From: a virus
Length of the DNA stretch: 64,000 bases
IMG/VR virus record: IMGVR_UViG_3300007512_000010
Coordinates: 1 to 64,000 of that record
Strand: one strand, 5' to 3'
Part shown: one piece after another, positions 16,701 to 25,335 of the stretch
Numbering within the stretch: position 1 is the stretch's first letter
Layout of the letters: the number at the start of each line of letters is the position of its first letter
Translations under genes and position numbers: made by a program
Notes under the pieces: model-generated
The model's input: only the letters and a program-made list of their open reading frames with translations
What the model was told of the DNA's origin: nothing
Database searches by the model: none

Positions 16701-19700
16701 GTGGGCGACGTCCGAGTACATGGCAGGTTTTTAAAGGTCAAATGCTTTCTTGAGGGCATTGACATCCCCGTTATATCTGCACAGGTACAGGGTGGTGTGG
16801 GGCAGGCATGTGTGTGCAATATCGTTATTCCCTTTAATGACTATGCTCACAAGCTAAAGCCTCGAACGCTTGTACACTTATTTGTGATGGATAGTAGGTG
16901 GGAGCAGGGACAGGTAAAGGGCGCAGGCGGCACAACAAATTTTAAGTCTGAAGAAGAAACAAGCGCGGCTATGCTTGTGGACGCAAACAACCTTCATAAT
17001 TACAAGCTAATGTTTGTTGGGGAAGTATTAGCCTATGAATACACGAAGGTGGGCTCGATCAGGCAGATCACCTTAGTATGCCAGGATTTCACTAAGTACT
17101 GGCAAGACGCCAAATTGTACTGGGGCAGGCGAAACACAAGCTTAACAAGCTACAAACAAGCAATCTTCTCTGGAGCAACACAGTTGTATAGGGGTCGAAG
17201 TGCTGTAGATAGTTCTAATGATTTGGTTACGCTGTTACGAGCACGCCCATCCGCAAACAAGGACATTCCGGGCCTATTGGGTGGTTTGTTAGCGGCCTTA
17301 GAATCAGTTACAGGCGTGTTCTCTCCAGATGCGACCCGTAAGTTCAGGGGCGTAAATGACTATATGAGTCAGGCCGAACTTAGGTTGCATCTTACCCGAA
17401 TGCTTGGCGCAAGTGAGCAGGATGACACTTCTACTACTTTTATTAATAGCCGTTCTTTTCGTCGCTATCTGCGACGGGTCACACGGCAAGTAAAGAGCAC
17501 AGCTTCTTTTTACGATTTGATGGGGTTGGTGCTTGGTAAGTGCTACCAAGTGTGGAACTCAGTTCCGTGCCCACCCTATATCTATGAATCCACAATGAAG
17601 TTCGAATACCTTCAAAGGATTGCGGGCTACAACTTCCGAAATGACCCCGAGGTGAATGCGCTGTACCAAGCCACAGAGGCTACATACAATCGCCTTACAG
17701 AGGAGACCCAAAACGCGTTAATGAACCGTCGAGGGACGGACATAGGCGAGGGCAGGATCCCGGCGAGTGCCGATATGATTCTGAATGAGTCAGACGGCTC
17801 GGGAGGTCGACAACGGGCAGACTCTTCCCACAGCGGCGTCCGTACCCACCTTGGCTCTAATTGGTCAGCAAACCCAACTGTTGCCAGCGGCAACACGGGA
17901 ATGACCGCCTTGGCGGATAGGCTGAACGGAACCACAGCCACCGGATCAGCCAGAAGAGCATCTCGGTTAGCTGGTGATGGTGTTCATCACGCCTCAAATG
18001 CCCTTGACGATCTAGCCACCCTGGAGGATGAGGATATTGAAGACGGACACACTTCAGCACGGTACTCCTCTATACGTAGTAATCTTGGGAACGCCCTAGA
18101 CTCTTTTAGAAGAGCCGCTGGGGCAACGTATAGTCGACAAGAGGTTGAGATGCAGGTCAACTCAAGACTGCATTGCTTCATGTTCCACCCGGACATCTAT
18201 ATGATGCCACCACCTAAATGCAACGTGGTCTTCCCAGACCAAGTACAGTCCATTAGGTTTTCTCGTAAGTGGATGAGCGAAGTGAGCCGTGTTTGGTTGC
18301 ATGGTAGAACGAGCAGTGGGAGCAATACCCGCACTTGCTATTTCTCCCCTAATACAAGCATTTTGGGGGTGGCCGATGCGAATGATGGATCTGATGTTGC
18401 TTCAGAAGCCGTGCGACAAGGGCAGGGGTTTCTTATGCCCCATGAGAAGTTTACCGGGGTTGTTAGCGCTATCGTTGGGTTAGGCGATAACGACATCTTT
18501 AGAAGGCTCCACGTATCTGGGCTGGCCGAGGTAAGGCGGGATGCGAGGGAGGAAGCCACCGCAGCGGGCGAAGATACAGAGGCAATTCGGGAAGCAGCAG
18601 ATCAAGCGCGTACAGAGTACACAGCTACGTCAGAGCTTTCCCCAACTCCGCATATGCAGCGGGCCGCGAACTACATGTTCTTTGAGAACAGGTACAATTC
18701 GAGGGAGCTTCAAGCAACGCTTCGGTACTCCCCACAGCTTGTTACAGGGATGCCCTGTTTGATCCTTGACCCAATGCACGGCGAAAAGAGTCGGATGGTT
18801 GCGGGGGAGTATTCAGAGACGTTCGAGCCAGACACGGCTAATTTTGCGTACAATCCCTATGACTCAAATGCGGCGGCGAGGCTCCAGTCTCGTAGGCCAA
18901 AAGGCACCCATTACGTGGGCATCCTCCATAAGGTGGCGCACGTTCTAAACTCTAGCGGCGGTGCCCAAACAAAGATTATTCTTTCGAAAGTAAGAGAGCA
19001 CAACGAGATACACAATATCTGGGCAACCGATTCTGCGGGCACCTCTTCAGCGAAGATGGTCGAGAGAAAGCGTAGGACCGCTAGAATTAGGCCCTCGGGC
19101 AGTGCCCCCGGAGGTCAGAACGGACTTTCCAATGACGGCAATTTTCTTGCAGCAGACATGGGCAGGGTTGTTGACGGCGAGACGGTTTACGACCTAGAAG
19201 CTAGCCAAATTCTTGGTGCGCAGTGGCGCTCGGGCGCTCGGTATGAAGTTAAAGTTATTCGAGACGACTCCGGTACACCCCTAACGACACACCCTGTGTC
19301 GGGACCGTCCGAAGACATGATGAGTATGACGTACCAGGAGCCAATCCAGCTTCCTTACGTAGTTGATCCGTTTAGTGGTGCGAACTATTGCGCGGAAGGG
19401 GAAGGTACTCCTGCCGTACAGGTTGTTGTGCGTCGAGTTTGGTACGACGCAATTCCACAGAACGTCAACTTTACCTTTGAGCAGATCGCCCGTCCTCCTT
19501 GGATGGCTAACATATATACCGCTAATAGGATTGGGGCTGACTACTATCAACCCATGTTTGGTTGCGGCTCAATCCTCGATGGCAACATCCCCATTTTGTC
19601 CCCAGAGGAAGATTTTACGGATTTTGAAGAAGATCTCCAGGAGCGGGAGGACACCACCAACGCCCCGGTTGGGGATCCGTACACCATGATAAAGATCGAG

Positions 19701-20333
19701 TTCAAAGTTGATGGTGGGTCAGAGGTTCAAGACGTCCTCGTACCATCAGACTTGATGCAGCCAGGGAACACGACACAGGCTGCTGCGGATGCGTTGGCAG
19801 AGGTGTGGATGGGGTTGAAGGAGATTGGCGCTGACGTAAATCGGTTTATCGATACGTACACGCAACGGTCTATGGCTGATATTTACGATATCCTTGGGAC
19901 AGTAAATAAAGGTATGACGTGGCAATCCGCTACCGATATGACAATGGCTAGTCCGGGTCGTTGGTATGGGAATATTAGTGAAACCGATGTAGCGGCTGGT
20001 GCTGGTGGTCCTGTTGAGGGGTTCCATTCATGGGCGTTTGGTCCTTTTACTAGCCTGATGAAAGAAGACACTAACGGTAACGAAGTGCCGATGACCGGGG
20101 CTGACGAGAGGTTGACCACGGTTGCCCCCGGCACAGAACAGCGAGAGGTTAGAGCAGAGACAGATACTAGGCTTGCGCGGCACACGGCGGTATCAGCCTA
20201 TGTTGCCGAAATGCGAAACCTTATGGGTAACCGCACCGGTATTGCTGGTAGTGGTGTTCAAACCGCTAGTGTAGCTACCCCCCAACCACCCGACGGCTGG
20301 GCCGACACCGGTGGCGACACCGAGCTAGCATAG
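16701..20333 (+). CDS. Putative baseplate hub protein (1210 aa)
   Basis: The start is GTG at 16701, with GGGG six bases upstream and no better ATG nearby. Residues 1-160 read like a gp27/late-control-D type beta-barrel start: IPVISAQVQGGVGQACVCNI, LKPRTLVHLFVMD and YKLMFVGEVLAYEYTKVG, then ITLVCQDFTKYW. Around residues 485-540 is HPDIYMMPPPKCNVVFPDQ followed by a beta strand set (SIRFSRKWMSE), and near 660-700 ENRYNSRELQATLRYSPQL. The acidic C-terminal third could be the spike-binding part. Hub proteins link the tail tube to the spike and the wedges. The length is about three times that of T4 gp27, so extra domains are present. The region 540-640 contains an Ala/Glu-rich coiled segment. Confidence 0.68.
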   Translation: MGDVRVHGRFLKVKCFLEGIDIPVISAQVQGGVGQACVCNIVIPFNDYAHKLKPRTLVHLFVMDSRWEQGQVKGAGGTTNFKSEEETSAAMLVDANNLHNYKLMFVGEVLAYEYTKVGSIRQITLVCQDFTKYWQDAKLYWGRRNTSLTSYKQAIFSGATQLYRGRSAVDSSNDLVTLLRARPSANKDIPGLLGGLLAALESVTGVFSPDATRKFRGVNDYMSQAELRLHLTRMLGASEQDDTSTTFINSRSFRRYLRRVTRQVKSTASFYDLMGLVLGKCYQVWNSVPCPPYIYESTMKFEYLQRIAGYNFRNDPEVNALYQATEATYNRLTEETQNALMNRRGTDIGEGRIPASADMILNESDGSGGRQRADSSHSGVRTHLGSNWSANPTVASGNTGMTALADRLNGTTATGSARRASRLAGDGVHHASNALDDLATLEDEDIEDGHTSARYSSIRSNLGNALDSFRRAAGATYSRQEVEMQVNSRLHCFMFHPDIYMMPPPKCNVVFPDQVQSIRFSRKWMSEVSRVWLHGRTSSGSNTRTCYFSPNTSILGVADANDGSDVASEAVRQGQGFLMPHEKFTGVVSAIVGLGDNDIFRRLHVSGLAEVRRDAREEATAAGEDTEAIREAADQARTEYTATSELSPTPHMQRAANYMFFENRYNSRELQATLRYSPQLVTGMPCLILDPMHGEKSRMVAGEYSETFEPDTANFAYNPYDSNAAARLQSRRPKGTHYVGILHKVAHVLNSSGGAQTKIILSKVREHNEIHNIWATDSAGTSSAKMVERKRRTARIRPSGSAPGGQNGLSNDGNFLAADMGRVVDGETVYDLEASQILGAQWRSGARYEVKVIRDDSGTPLTTHPVSGPSEDMMSMTYQEPIQLPYVVDPFSGANYCAEGEGTPAVQVVVRRVWYDAIPQNVNFTFEQIARPPWMANIYTANRIGADYYQPMFGCGSILDGNIPILSPEEDFTDFEEDLQEREDTTNAPVGDPYTMIKIEFKVDGGSEVQDVLVPSDLMQPGNTTQAAADALAEVWMGLKEIGADVNRFIDTYTQRSMADIYDILGTVNKGMTWQSATDMTMASPGRWYGNISETDVAAGAGGPVEGFHSWAFGPFTSLMKEDTNGNEVPMTGADERLTTVAPGTEQREVRAETDTRLARHTAVSAYVAEMRNLMGNRTGIAGSGVQTASVATPQPPDGWADTGGDTELA

Positions 20334-20352
20334 ATTATTACAGGAAAATATT

Positions 20353-20526
20353 ATGGATACGATTGAGAAAGAGTTGGTAAAAGAGGACATCCCTGATAAT
20401 AAAGACGAGAAACCTGATCCCGGTCTAGCTGCCATGGAAGTTACTTTTGGCAGGGGCCGGAATAAGCGGACTCTTCTTTGTTCCGAGGGATATACGTTGA
20501 AAAAGATTGTGGAGATCTCTAAGTAG
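20353..20526 (+). CDS. Small acidic/basic protein (57 aa)
   Basis: It starts at ATG 20353 after AGGAAAAT, 19 bases after the hub stop. Residues 1-24 are acidic and charged (MDTIEKELVKEDIPDNKDEK). Residues 25-57 hold a compact basic part (VTFGRGRNKRTLLCSEGYTL). The size and layout resemble small tail-assembly or chaperone-like proteins, but there is no signature. The gene is followed by a candidate promoter. Confidence 0.55.
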   Translation: MDTIEKELVKEDIPDNKDEKPDPGLAAMEVTFGRGRNKRTLLCSEGYTLKKIVEISK

Positions 20527-20530
20527 AGAG

Positions 20531-20559
20531 TTCTTAATTGATATATGTTAGGGCATAAT
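20531..20559 (+). promoter_or_regulatory. Candidate promoter before the sigma/basic-protein block
   Basis: TTCTTA (20531-20536) and CATAAT (20554-20559) are 17 bases apart. The -10 box matches at five of six positions, while the -35 box matches at only three of six. It lies in an 83-base gap in front of 20610 and is the second gap of this kind, after 7630-7658. Confidence 0.35.
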
Positions 20560-20566
20560 AAACTAC

Positions 20567-20586
20567 GAACAGTTAGCCTTCTGTTC
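20567..20586. other. Inverted repeat at the expected transcript start
   Basis: GAACAG (20567-20572) and CTGTTC (20581-20586) pair perfectly across an eight-base loop. The arm begins where transcription from the candidate promoter would start. It could be a 5' stabilising hairpin or a protein-binding site. No T-run follows, so a terminator is unlikely. Confidence 0.35.
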
Positions 20587-20609
20587 ATAAGTATTCGGAG
20601 GAATCATCG

Positions 20610-21452
20610 ATGCGTCAGTTAGAGAAAACAGCCGTTAAACGGGGTCTTAGTACCTCGCTTGGGGCAAGGATTATTGACATTAACGGAGGCCCTCTGGAGA
20701 AAGAGGCGGCGAATGCTGTCGTGGAGGCCCTAAAGGGAACCTTCAGAGCAGCCCTAAAAGAGGGCAAAAAGACCGTCGCTGTTATTAAGGGAAAGAACGT
20801 CGGCTCTGCCCAAAAGAACCTCTCAAAGTCGCAGAAGAAGTTTAAGGCTCATGAGACCAAGCGGGTTGCTGATTCCAAGAAGACCTCTTTGAAGGAAAAG
20901 GTCTTCGGCAAGAGCAAGGCCCGAGAAGCTGACGAGGCGGCGAGCAAGCAGCGAACTAAGGATCTTATTGGTAAGATCAAGTCCAAGGGCGACAAGATTG
21001 ACGTCGAGAAAGCCCGAACTAAGAAGTACAGACGCGTTGCTGGCGCTGGCGTAGGTGTTACTGGCTTGGGTGCCATCGGTTTGGCCGCTAAGGGCGGCAA
21101 ATCCAGCCAAGAAGATAATGCGCTCGCTAAGGCGGCTAGCGGTCGTTTGGCTGCTTGGCGAGAAGGTGCTGAGCAGTTTGCTAAGCGCGTTGTCGGCAGC
21201 AACCAGAAGGGTGCCAGAGAGGCACTAGAGACCGCTAAGTCAAAACGCCCTGTACCCAAAGCCAGAAAGAATAAAGCTGAGTTGGCGAAGGCTGAAAAGC
21301 GGCTTGCGAGCTACGACAAGAGGAGCGTAACGCCCAGAGAAGAGGCGCTCGCTGCTGAGGTGGCTAAGACGCGTAAAGCTCGGCTACAGACTGCTGTCGG
21401 TACGACTGGATTAGCTGCCCTTGGTCTCGGTGCGAAGAAACTTAGTGACTAA
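20610..21452 (+). CDS. Basic protein with two Gly/Ala helices and K-x-A motifs (280 aa)
   Basis: The start is well supported by CGGAGGAA. The protein begins MRQLEKTAVKRGL, a variant of the LEKYAAKK leader of the genes at 5848-7327, with LEKEA repeated at residues 29-33. Residues 45-140 are Lys-rich and probably helical. A hydrophobic Gly/Ala helix (143-160, AGAGVGVTGLGAIGLAA) is followed by a linker and LAKAASG (172-178). A second short helix lies at the C-terminus (260-275, AVGTTGLAALGLGAKK). The isoelectric point is clearly high. It fits an internal or ejected virion protein that can touch both DNA and membrane. The function is not recognised. Confidence 0.72.
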   Translation: MRQLEKTAVKRGLSTSLGARIIDINGGPLEKEAANAVVEALKGTFRAALKEGKKTVAVIKGKNVGSAQKNLSKSQKKFKAHETKRVADSKKTSLKEKVFGKSKAREADEAASKQRTKDLIGKIKSKGDKIDVEKARTKKYRRVAGAGVGVTGLGAIGLAAKGGKSSQEDNALAKAASGRLAAWREGAEQFAKRVVGSNQKGAREALETAKSKRPVPKARKNKAELAKAEKRLASYDKRSVTPREEALAAEVAKTRKARLQTAVGTTGLAALGLGAKKLSD

Positions 21453-21467
21453 GAAGCGCGTATAATT

Positions 21468-22367
21468 ATGGAGCTTGCCTTGAGTACCGACCCTGTAATG
21501 GATTTCCTGAAGTTCGCTGAACGCAGGACCCGTGTAAGTGCGCATACCCGGCGTACTGGTGGGAAGGTCGTTACCGTCGCAGAGCATGATCGGGCGACAG
21601 ATGACGAGGGGGCACCAACAGCCGCCGAAGCTGTTAGTGGCCACGAGCATCCGGAACTCCAACTCGATACTAAAAAGGCAAAAGAGTTGGAGATGTGGCA
21701 GGCGTGGAAAGATGGCGGAATGGATCCAAAGGATCTTGAACCGCTTCTTAAGAGCTTCCGACCCATGATTAGGTCCAAGTCGAACGTCTACAAAGGGAAG
21801 GTAAAGATGATTCCCGACTCAGCTATAGAGGCTGAGTTTCAACTTCGCTTTGTAGACGCCCTTCGGTCGTATGATCCGACTAAAGGTTCACTTGGGACCT
21901 ATGTGTACCGGTATCTAGACAAGTCGAAACGATTCATTGTCGAAAACCAAAACATCGGGCGCATCCCAGAGAACCGCGTTTACAAGCTAAAACTTTATAC
22001 GACGCGTAGAGATGAACTTACCGAGGATCTTGGTAAGATCCCCTCAGTATCAGAGATGGCTAAAAATCTCGGGTGGCCTCTTGCAGAGGCCAAGCGGATG
22101 GATGCCGAATTACGAAATGATCTTACTACGCAAGGATTTGAGGAAGATCCGTATGCTTTAACCCCGTCCAAGTCAGAGGAAGTTCTTCGTTTGGCGAAGT
22201 ACGAATTAACGGGTAATGAGCGTGCGGTGTACGAACACCTTACAGGGTTTGGGCGACCCCAACTTACGTCCACTAATGAAATCGCAAAGGCGTTAGGTAT
22301 GCCTGATTATCAAGTCAGTCGCCTCAAAAATGCCATTAAGAAAAAATTGGAGAGGTACCTACAATGA
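21468..22367 (+). CDS. Sigma-70-family RNA polymerase sigma factor (299 aa)
   Basis: Residues 88-160 match sigma region 2: LLKSFRPMIRSK, FVDALRSYDPTKG (128-140) and LGTYVYRYLDKSKRFI (142-157). Residues 164-215 match region 3: GRIPENRV, then LGKIPSVSEMAKNLGW (188-203). Residues 245-299 match region 4 with a helix-turn-helix: STNEIAKALGMPDYQVSRLKN (268-288). Residues 18-42 hold an unusual AHTRRTGGKVVTVAEHDR motif, not part of sigma factors. The protein would direct host core polymerase to phage promoters. Its place among virion genes suggests either late-gene control or packaging in the virion. The ribosome site is weak, and TATAAT lies right before the start. The stop overlaps the next start by four bases. 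Confidence 0.8.
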   Translation: MELALSTDPVMDFLKFAERRTRVSAHTRRTGGKVVTVAEHDRATDDEGAPTAAEAVSGHEHPELQLDTKKAKELEMWQAWKDGGMDPKDLEPLLKSFRPMIRSKSNVYKGKVKMIPDSAIEAEFQLRFVDALRSYDPTKGSLGTYVYRYLDKSKRFIVENQNIGRIPENRVYKLKLYTTRRDELTEDLGKIPSVSEMAKNLGWPLAEAKRMDAELRNDLTTQGFEEDPYALTPSKSEEVLRLAKYELTGNERAVYEHLTGFGRPQLTSTNEIAKALGMPDYQVSRLKNAIKKKLERYLQ

Positions 22368-23836
22368 CAAGCAAGCTGGCTAATGTAGCGAAAGTAAAGG
22401 CGCTCATGGCGAAAGGCATGGGAGCTAAAGAGGCTATTAAGGCCGCATACCCTGATTGGTCTGATGAGCAGGTTGCTGCTCTAGCTGCCAAGATGGGTGG
22501 CGGGGAAGAGAAGCAGGCGAGTAAGGCGACCTTCTCCCCTGCGATGGACAAGAGCCCTGCCCTTAAAGGCAAGCAGTCCAAGCTCCCTGACAGCATTCAA
22601 GCCGCTATTCTCAAGAAGAAGATGAAGAAGACGGCCAAGCTTAACGTCTCGGACATCGAGGATGAGATTGGTGCGTACTTTGGTGATAAGGATGAGGCTA
22701 AGGTTCGGAACCTGATTGGGAAAGCTCGGGCTAAAAGCTTCTCAATGCGCCACCCAATCCTTACTGGTATCCCGACGTTAGGGATTGCCCCCCACATGGC
22801 GAACGAGAAAGCCAAAGGGAAGATCCTACGCCAGCTTCTCCGAAGCGACCTAAAGCTGCGTAAGGCTCATGGAGCCAAACAGAGCAGAGCGCGTGCTGAT
22901 CGTATTGAGGCGCACAAAATGAATACAGAGCGTCTTAAGGCCACAGAAAAATCTCGTGCTGCTAGGCAGTACGCGATGGCAGCGGGTTCGATTGCATCCT
23001 CCGCTCTCGCACAACGCCAGCGGGAACAAGAGAAAAAGGGCTCCGTAAAGATCGCCAAGAGGGTTAAGTTAACCCAGGAAGAGAGAGATGCTTTGATTCC
23101 AGCCCAGATGCAGGGTCGGACGGACGATCCTCGCTCAAAGGAGCAGGTGATCAAAGACATCCATAAAAAGCGTAAGCAGATGAAAAGGAGAGGCGGTCTT
23201 GGCACCGGCACAAGCATAGCTGGTTTAGGGGCTTTGCTGGGTTCCTTCGTTCCGAAGAACCCTAAGGCACAGTTAGCGTTGGAAGCAGGTGGTCTTGCTA
23301 GTATGATTGCTGGGATAGGGCTGCAATCAAGCGCTAGAGGTAAGGCCCGCTCTCTTCACGGAGACAAGAAAACACTGCTAAACAAAATCATCCAAGAGCG
23401 TGGAAAGGGCAAAAAGAAGAAGGCTTCCGCAGTAGTACACATGGTTCCTGGACACGAGGTCTTGTTTACCAACGGCCTAAGCTTGGCGTCTGGAACGCTC
23501 TACACCCACTACATGGACAAGACCGCAGCCAGCCCGGTATTTCTCGCTAATCTAGGTAAGCGATTTGCTGGCTGGGGAGCTAAAGCTACCCCGCACATCA
23601 GTAAGGCCTGGGGTGGCGTGAAGAGCGGTGGTAGAGCGGTAGCAGAGGGTATTGAGAGCGGTGCCAAAGCAACAAGCGATGCGGCAGCAAGGAACTTCCC
23701 AGAAGCAGCTAAGAAGTGGGCTGCGATGCTTGAGCGTAATCCTGAGCTTGCCAAGACTCTCGCTTCTGCGAAGAAGAACTGGCGACCGCTTGCTGGCGGT
23801 GCTGCTGCTGGTGGTCTCGTAATGGCTGGAGATTGA
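22364..23836 (+). CDS. Large Lys/Arg-rich protein with hydrophobic segments and K-x-A motifs (490 aa)
   Basis: It is translationally coupled to the sigma gene. Residues 1-45 are a helical domain (VKALMAKGMGAKEAIKAAY, then PDWSDEQVAALAAKM). Four K-x-A sites follow: EKQAS (49-53), KKTAK (88-92), KKKAS (351-355) and DKTAAS (385-390). Residues 150-235 are an extended basic helix. Two hydrophobic, Gly/Ala-rich stretches lie at 278-297 and 303-324, and a third at 476-488 ends the chain. No enzyme signature is seen. It shares composition and motif set with the genes at 20610, 25332 and 27184, and is probably an internal or ejected virion protein. Confidence 0.72.
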   Translation: MTSKLANVAKVKALMAKGMGAKEAIKAAYPDWSDEQVAALAAKMGGGEEKQASKATFSPAMDKSPALKGKQSKLPDSIQAAILKKKMKKTAKLNVSDIEDEIGAYFGDKDEAKVRNLIGKARAKSFSMRHPILTGIPTLGIAPHMANEKAKGKILRQLLRSDLKLRKAHGAKQSRARADRIEAHKMNTERLKATEKSRAARQYAMAAGSIASSALAQRQREQEKKGSVKIAKRVKLTQEERDALIPAQMQGRTDDPRSKEQVIKDIHKKRKQMKRRGGLGTGTSIAGLGALLGSFVPKNPKAQLALEAGGLASMIAGIGLQSSARGKARSLHGDKKTLLNKIIQERGKGKKKKASAVVHMVPGHEVLFTNGLSLASGTLYTHYMDKTAASPVFLANLGKRFAGWGAKATPHISKAWGGVKSGGRAVAEGIESGAKATSDAAARNFPEAAKKWAAMLERNPELAKTLASAKKNWRPLAGGAAAGGLVMAGD

Positions 23837-23839
23837 TCT

Positions 23840-24091
23840 ATGGGCATTAAGATTCGATCAGAGACTAAAGCGGAATTCCTAGAGGATCTTCGTGTACAGG
23901 TCATTCGATTCTTAACTGCTGAGAAGATGCGACTTCAAATTGAGCGGGAGTTTTTGAAGAAGGTAGCAGAGAATATTAAAGAGGCTGATAGGAAGTATAA
24001 ACAGATAACAGAAGTAGATGTTTACGTGGACGTTGCCACGTTATTAGGCATCGAGAAGCCAGAAACAACGACGGGTGAGTTGGCAGAATGA
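23840..24091 (+). CDS. Small coiled-coil-like protein (83 aa)
   Basis: It starts at ATG 23840, three bases after the previous stop, and overlaps the next start by four bases. Residues 5-60 are a long charged helix (EFLEDLRVQVIRFLTAEKM; REFLKKVAENIKEADRKY) with hydrophobic residues at heptad-like spacing. The end is acidic. There is no known family. It may be an adaptor or assembly partner for the coupled beta-sandwich protein downstream. Confidence 0.62.
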   Translation: MGIKIRSETKAEFLEDLRVQVIRFLTAEKMRLQIEREFLKKVAENIKEADRKYKQITEVDVYVDVATLLGIEKPETTTGELAE

Positions 24092-25335
24092 AGGTTAAAT
24101 TAGGAAATCAGGCGGTTCTTCCGTTCTTTGACTCATCTAGTGTCATTGGGGCAGAAGCGTTTGTTGTAGCAGTCGTCGACCCGAATGGGGATGCCGTATC
24201 AACGGTGGACCTTGCAGCGGTTGGTGACGTTCCTGATTTGTACATAAGTGAAGCCGTTCTGTTTTCCTTAGCGGGCCAGTACGTCGCAACGTACACCTAT
24301 GGTGATGATGCTGACACCATCGTTCTGACCAAAACCATCGATGTTGGGAAAGACCCTGTTTCTGATTACCCGAGGGCTGAGGAAGTTACGGTTGCTGTAG
24401 ACCAGCGTGTAGCGGGTGGTGACAGTGAGACTGTAGAACTACTTATCATTGATAGTGATTCTGCTGAGTTTTTAGCCGCTGAAGAGGCTGCGTATGATGC
24501 TGACAGGTCGGATTACTCGACCACCGCCACCTTCAGCGTTGCTGGCCAGTACTTCCTCGTTTGGACCAAGGACGACGGTGGTGGAAACCAGCTACCGTTC
24601 CAAGTAGTTCCTTTACTGATTCTCACCCCATCCGGGGCAGAAACGGTAACGCTTACCGTTGCTACCGAAGAGGGTAACAACGGACAACCCCACACAGCGA
24701 CTACTGTGGTTGTAGCTACTTCTGGTGGCGTTCATGTAGAAGCCACAACCACAGACGTTGATGGTGAGGCGGTAGTAAACCTCGACCCAGGTTCCTACAT
24801 CATCTCCCTCCTTAAAGATGGCGTCGTATTTACAAATAATAACTTTGCCGTAGACATCGTAAATACTAGAGAAATCTCTAACGAGCCTATCTTCTACTCC
24901 GCGTCTAAGTCAGAGGCACAGGTATTTCAGTTAGTCACTGCCTCTGTAACCCCCACGTACACGGCCCCAGCGAAACCGGCAGATATGTGTACGCTGTTTG
25001 CCGACTTGTATATGATGGATGGAAAGCCCCTGATAAAGGCAAACATCCATGTACGACTAATACACACTCCCCAAATTTTTAGCGGTGCCGGTGTATTTGA
25101 TACTAATAAAACCTATAAGACAGATTCTAACGGTCACGTTGAGTTTGATTTGGTACAGGGCATAAAAATTGAAGTGTCTATTGCCCCACTGTCTCTACGG
25201 CGTATTATCGACGTCCCCACAGGAGATGATGCTGTGGCTGATGTGAACCTCCTGACCTTGTTGTCGGGGGCAGATGATGTATTTGATATTATCGCACCGG
25301 AAGTTCCTGCGGCCCCGAGGAGATCGTTAACATGA
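24088..25335 (+). CDS. Beta-sandwich (transthyretin/Ig-like) structural protein (415 aa)
   Basis: This is an acidic protein of several beta domains. Residues 1-90 and 90-180 look like two related sheets (FVVAVVDPNGDAVSTVDL; VELLIIDSDSAEFLAAE), each ending with a Gly-Gln-Tyr strand (SLAGQYVATYTY, SVAGQYFLVWTK). Residues 195-270 are a carboxypeptidase-regulatory-like domain (TDVDGEAVVNLDPGSYIISL). Residues 290-390 hold a Cys-led domain (CTLFADLYMMDGKPL ... YKTDSNGHVEFDL) that reappears in the gene at 28047. A decoration, neck or tail-completion role is plausible. It is coupled by ATGA to the basic protein at 25332. Confidence 0.7.
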   Translation: MKVKLGNQAVLPFFDSSSVIGAEAFVVAVVDPNGDAVSTVDLAAVGDVPDLYISEAVLFSLAGQYVATYTYGDDADTIVLTKTIDVGKDPVSDYPRAEEVTVAVDQRVAGGDSETVELLIIDSDSAEFLAAEEAAYDADRSDYSTTATFSVAGQYFLVWTKDDGGGNQLPFQVVPLLILTPSGAETVTLTVATEEGNNGQPHTATTVVVATSGGVHVEATTTDVDGEAVVNLDPGSYIISLLKDGVVFTNNNFAVDIVNTREISNEPIFYSASKSEAQVFQLVTASVTPTYTAPAKPADMCTLFADLYMMDGKPLIKANIHVRLIHTPQIFSGAGVFDTNKTYKTDSNGHVEFDLVQGIKIEVSIAPLSLRRIIDVPTGDDAVADVNLLTLLSGADDVFDIIAPEVPAAPRRSLT

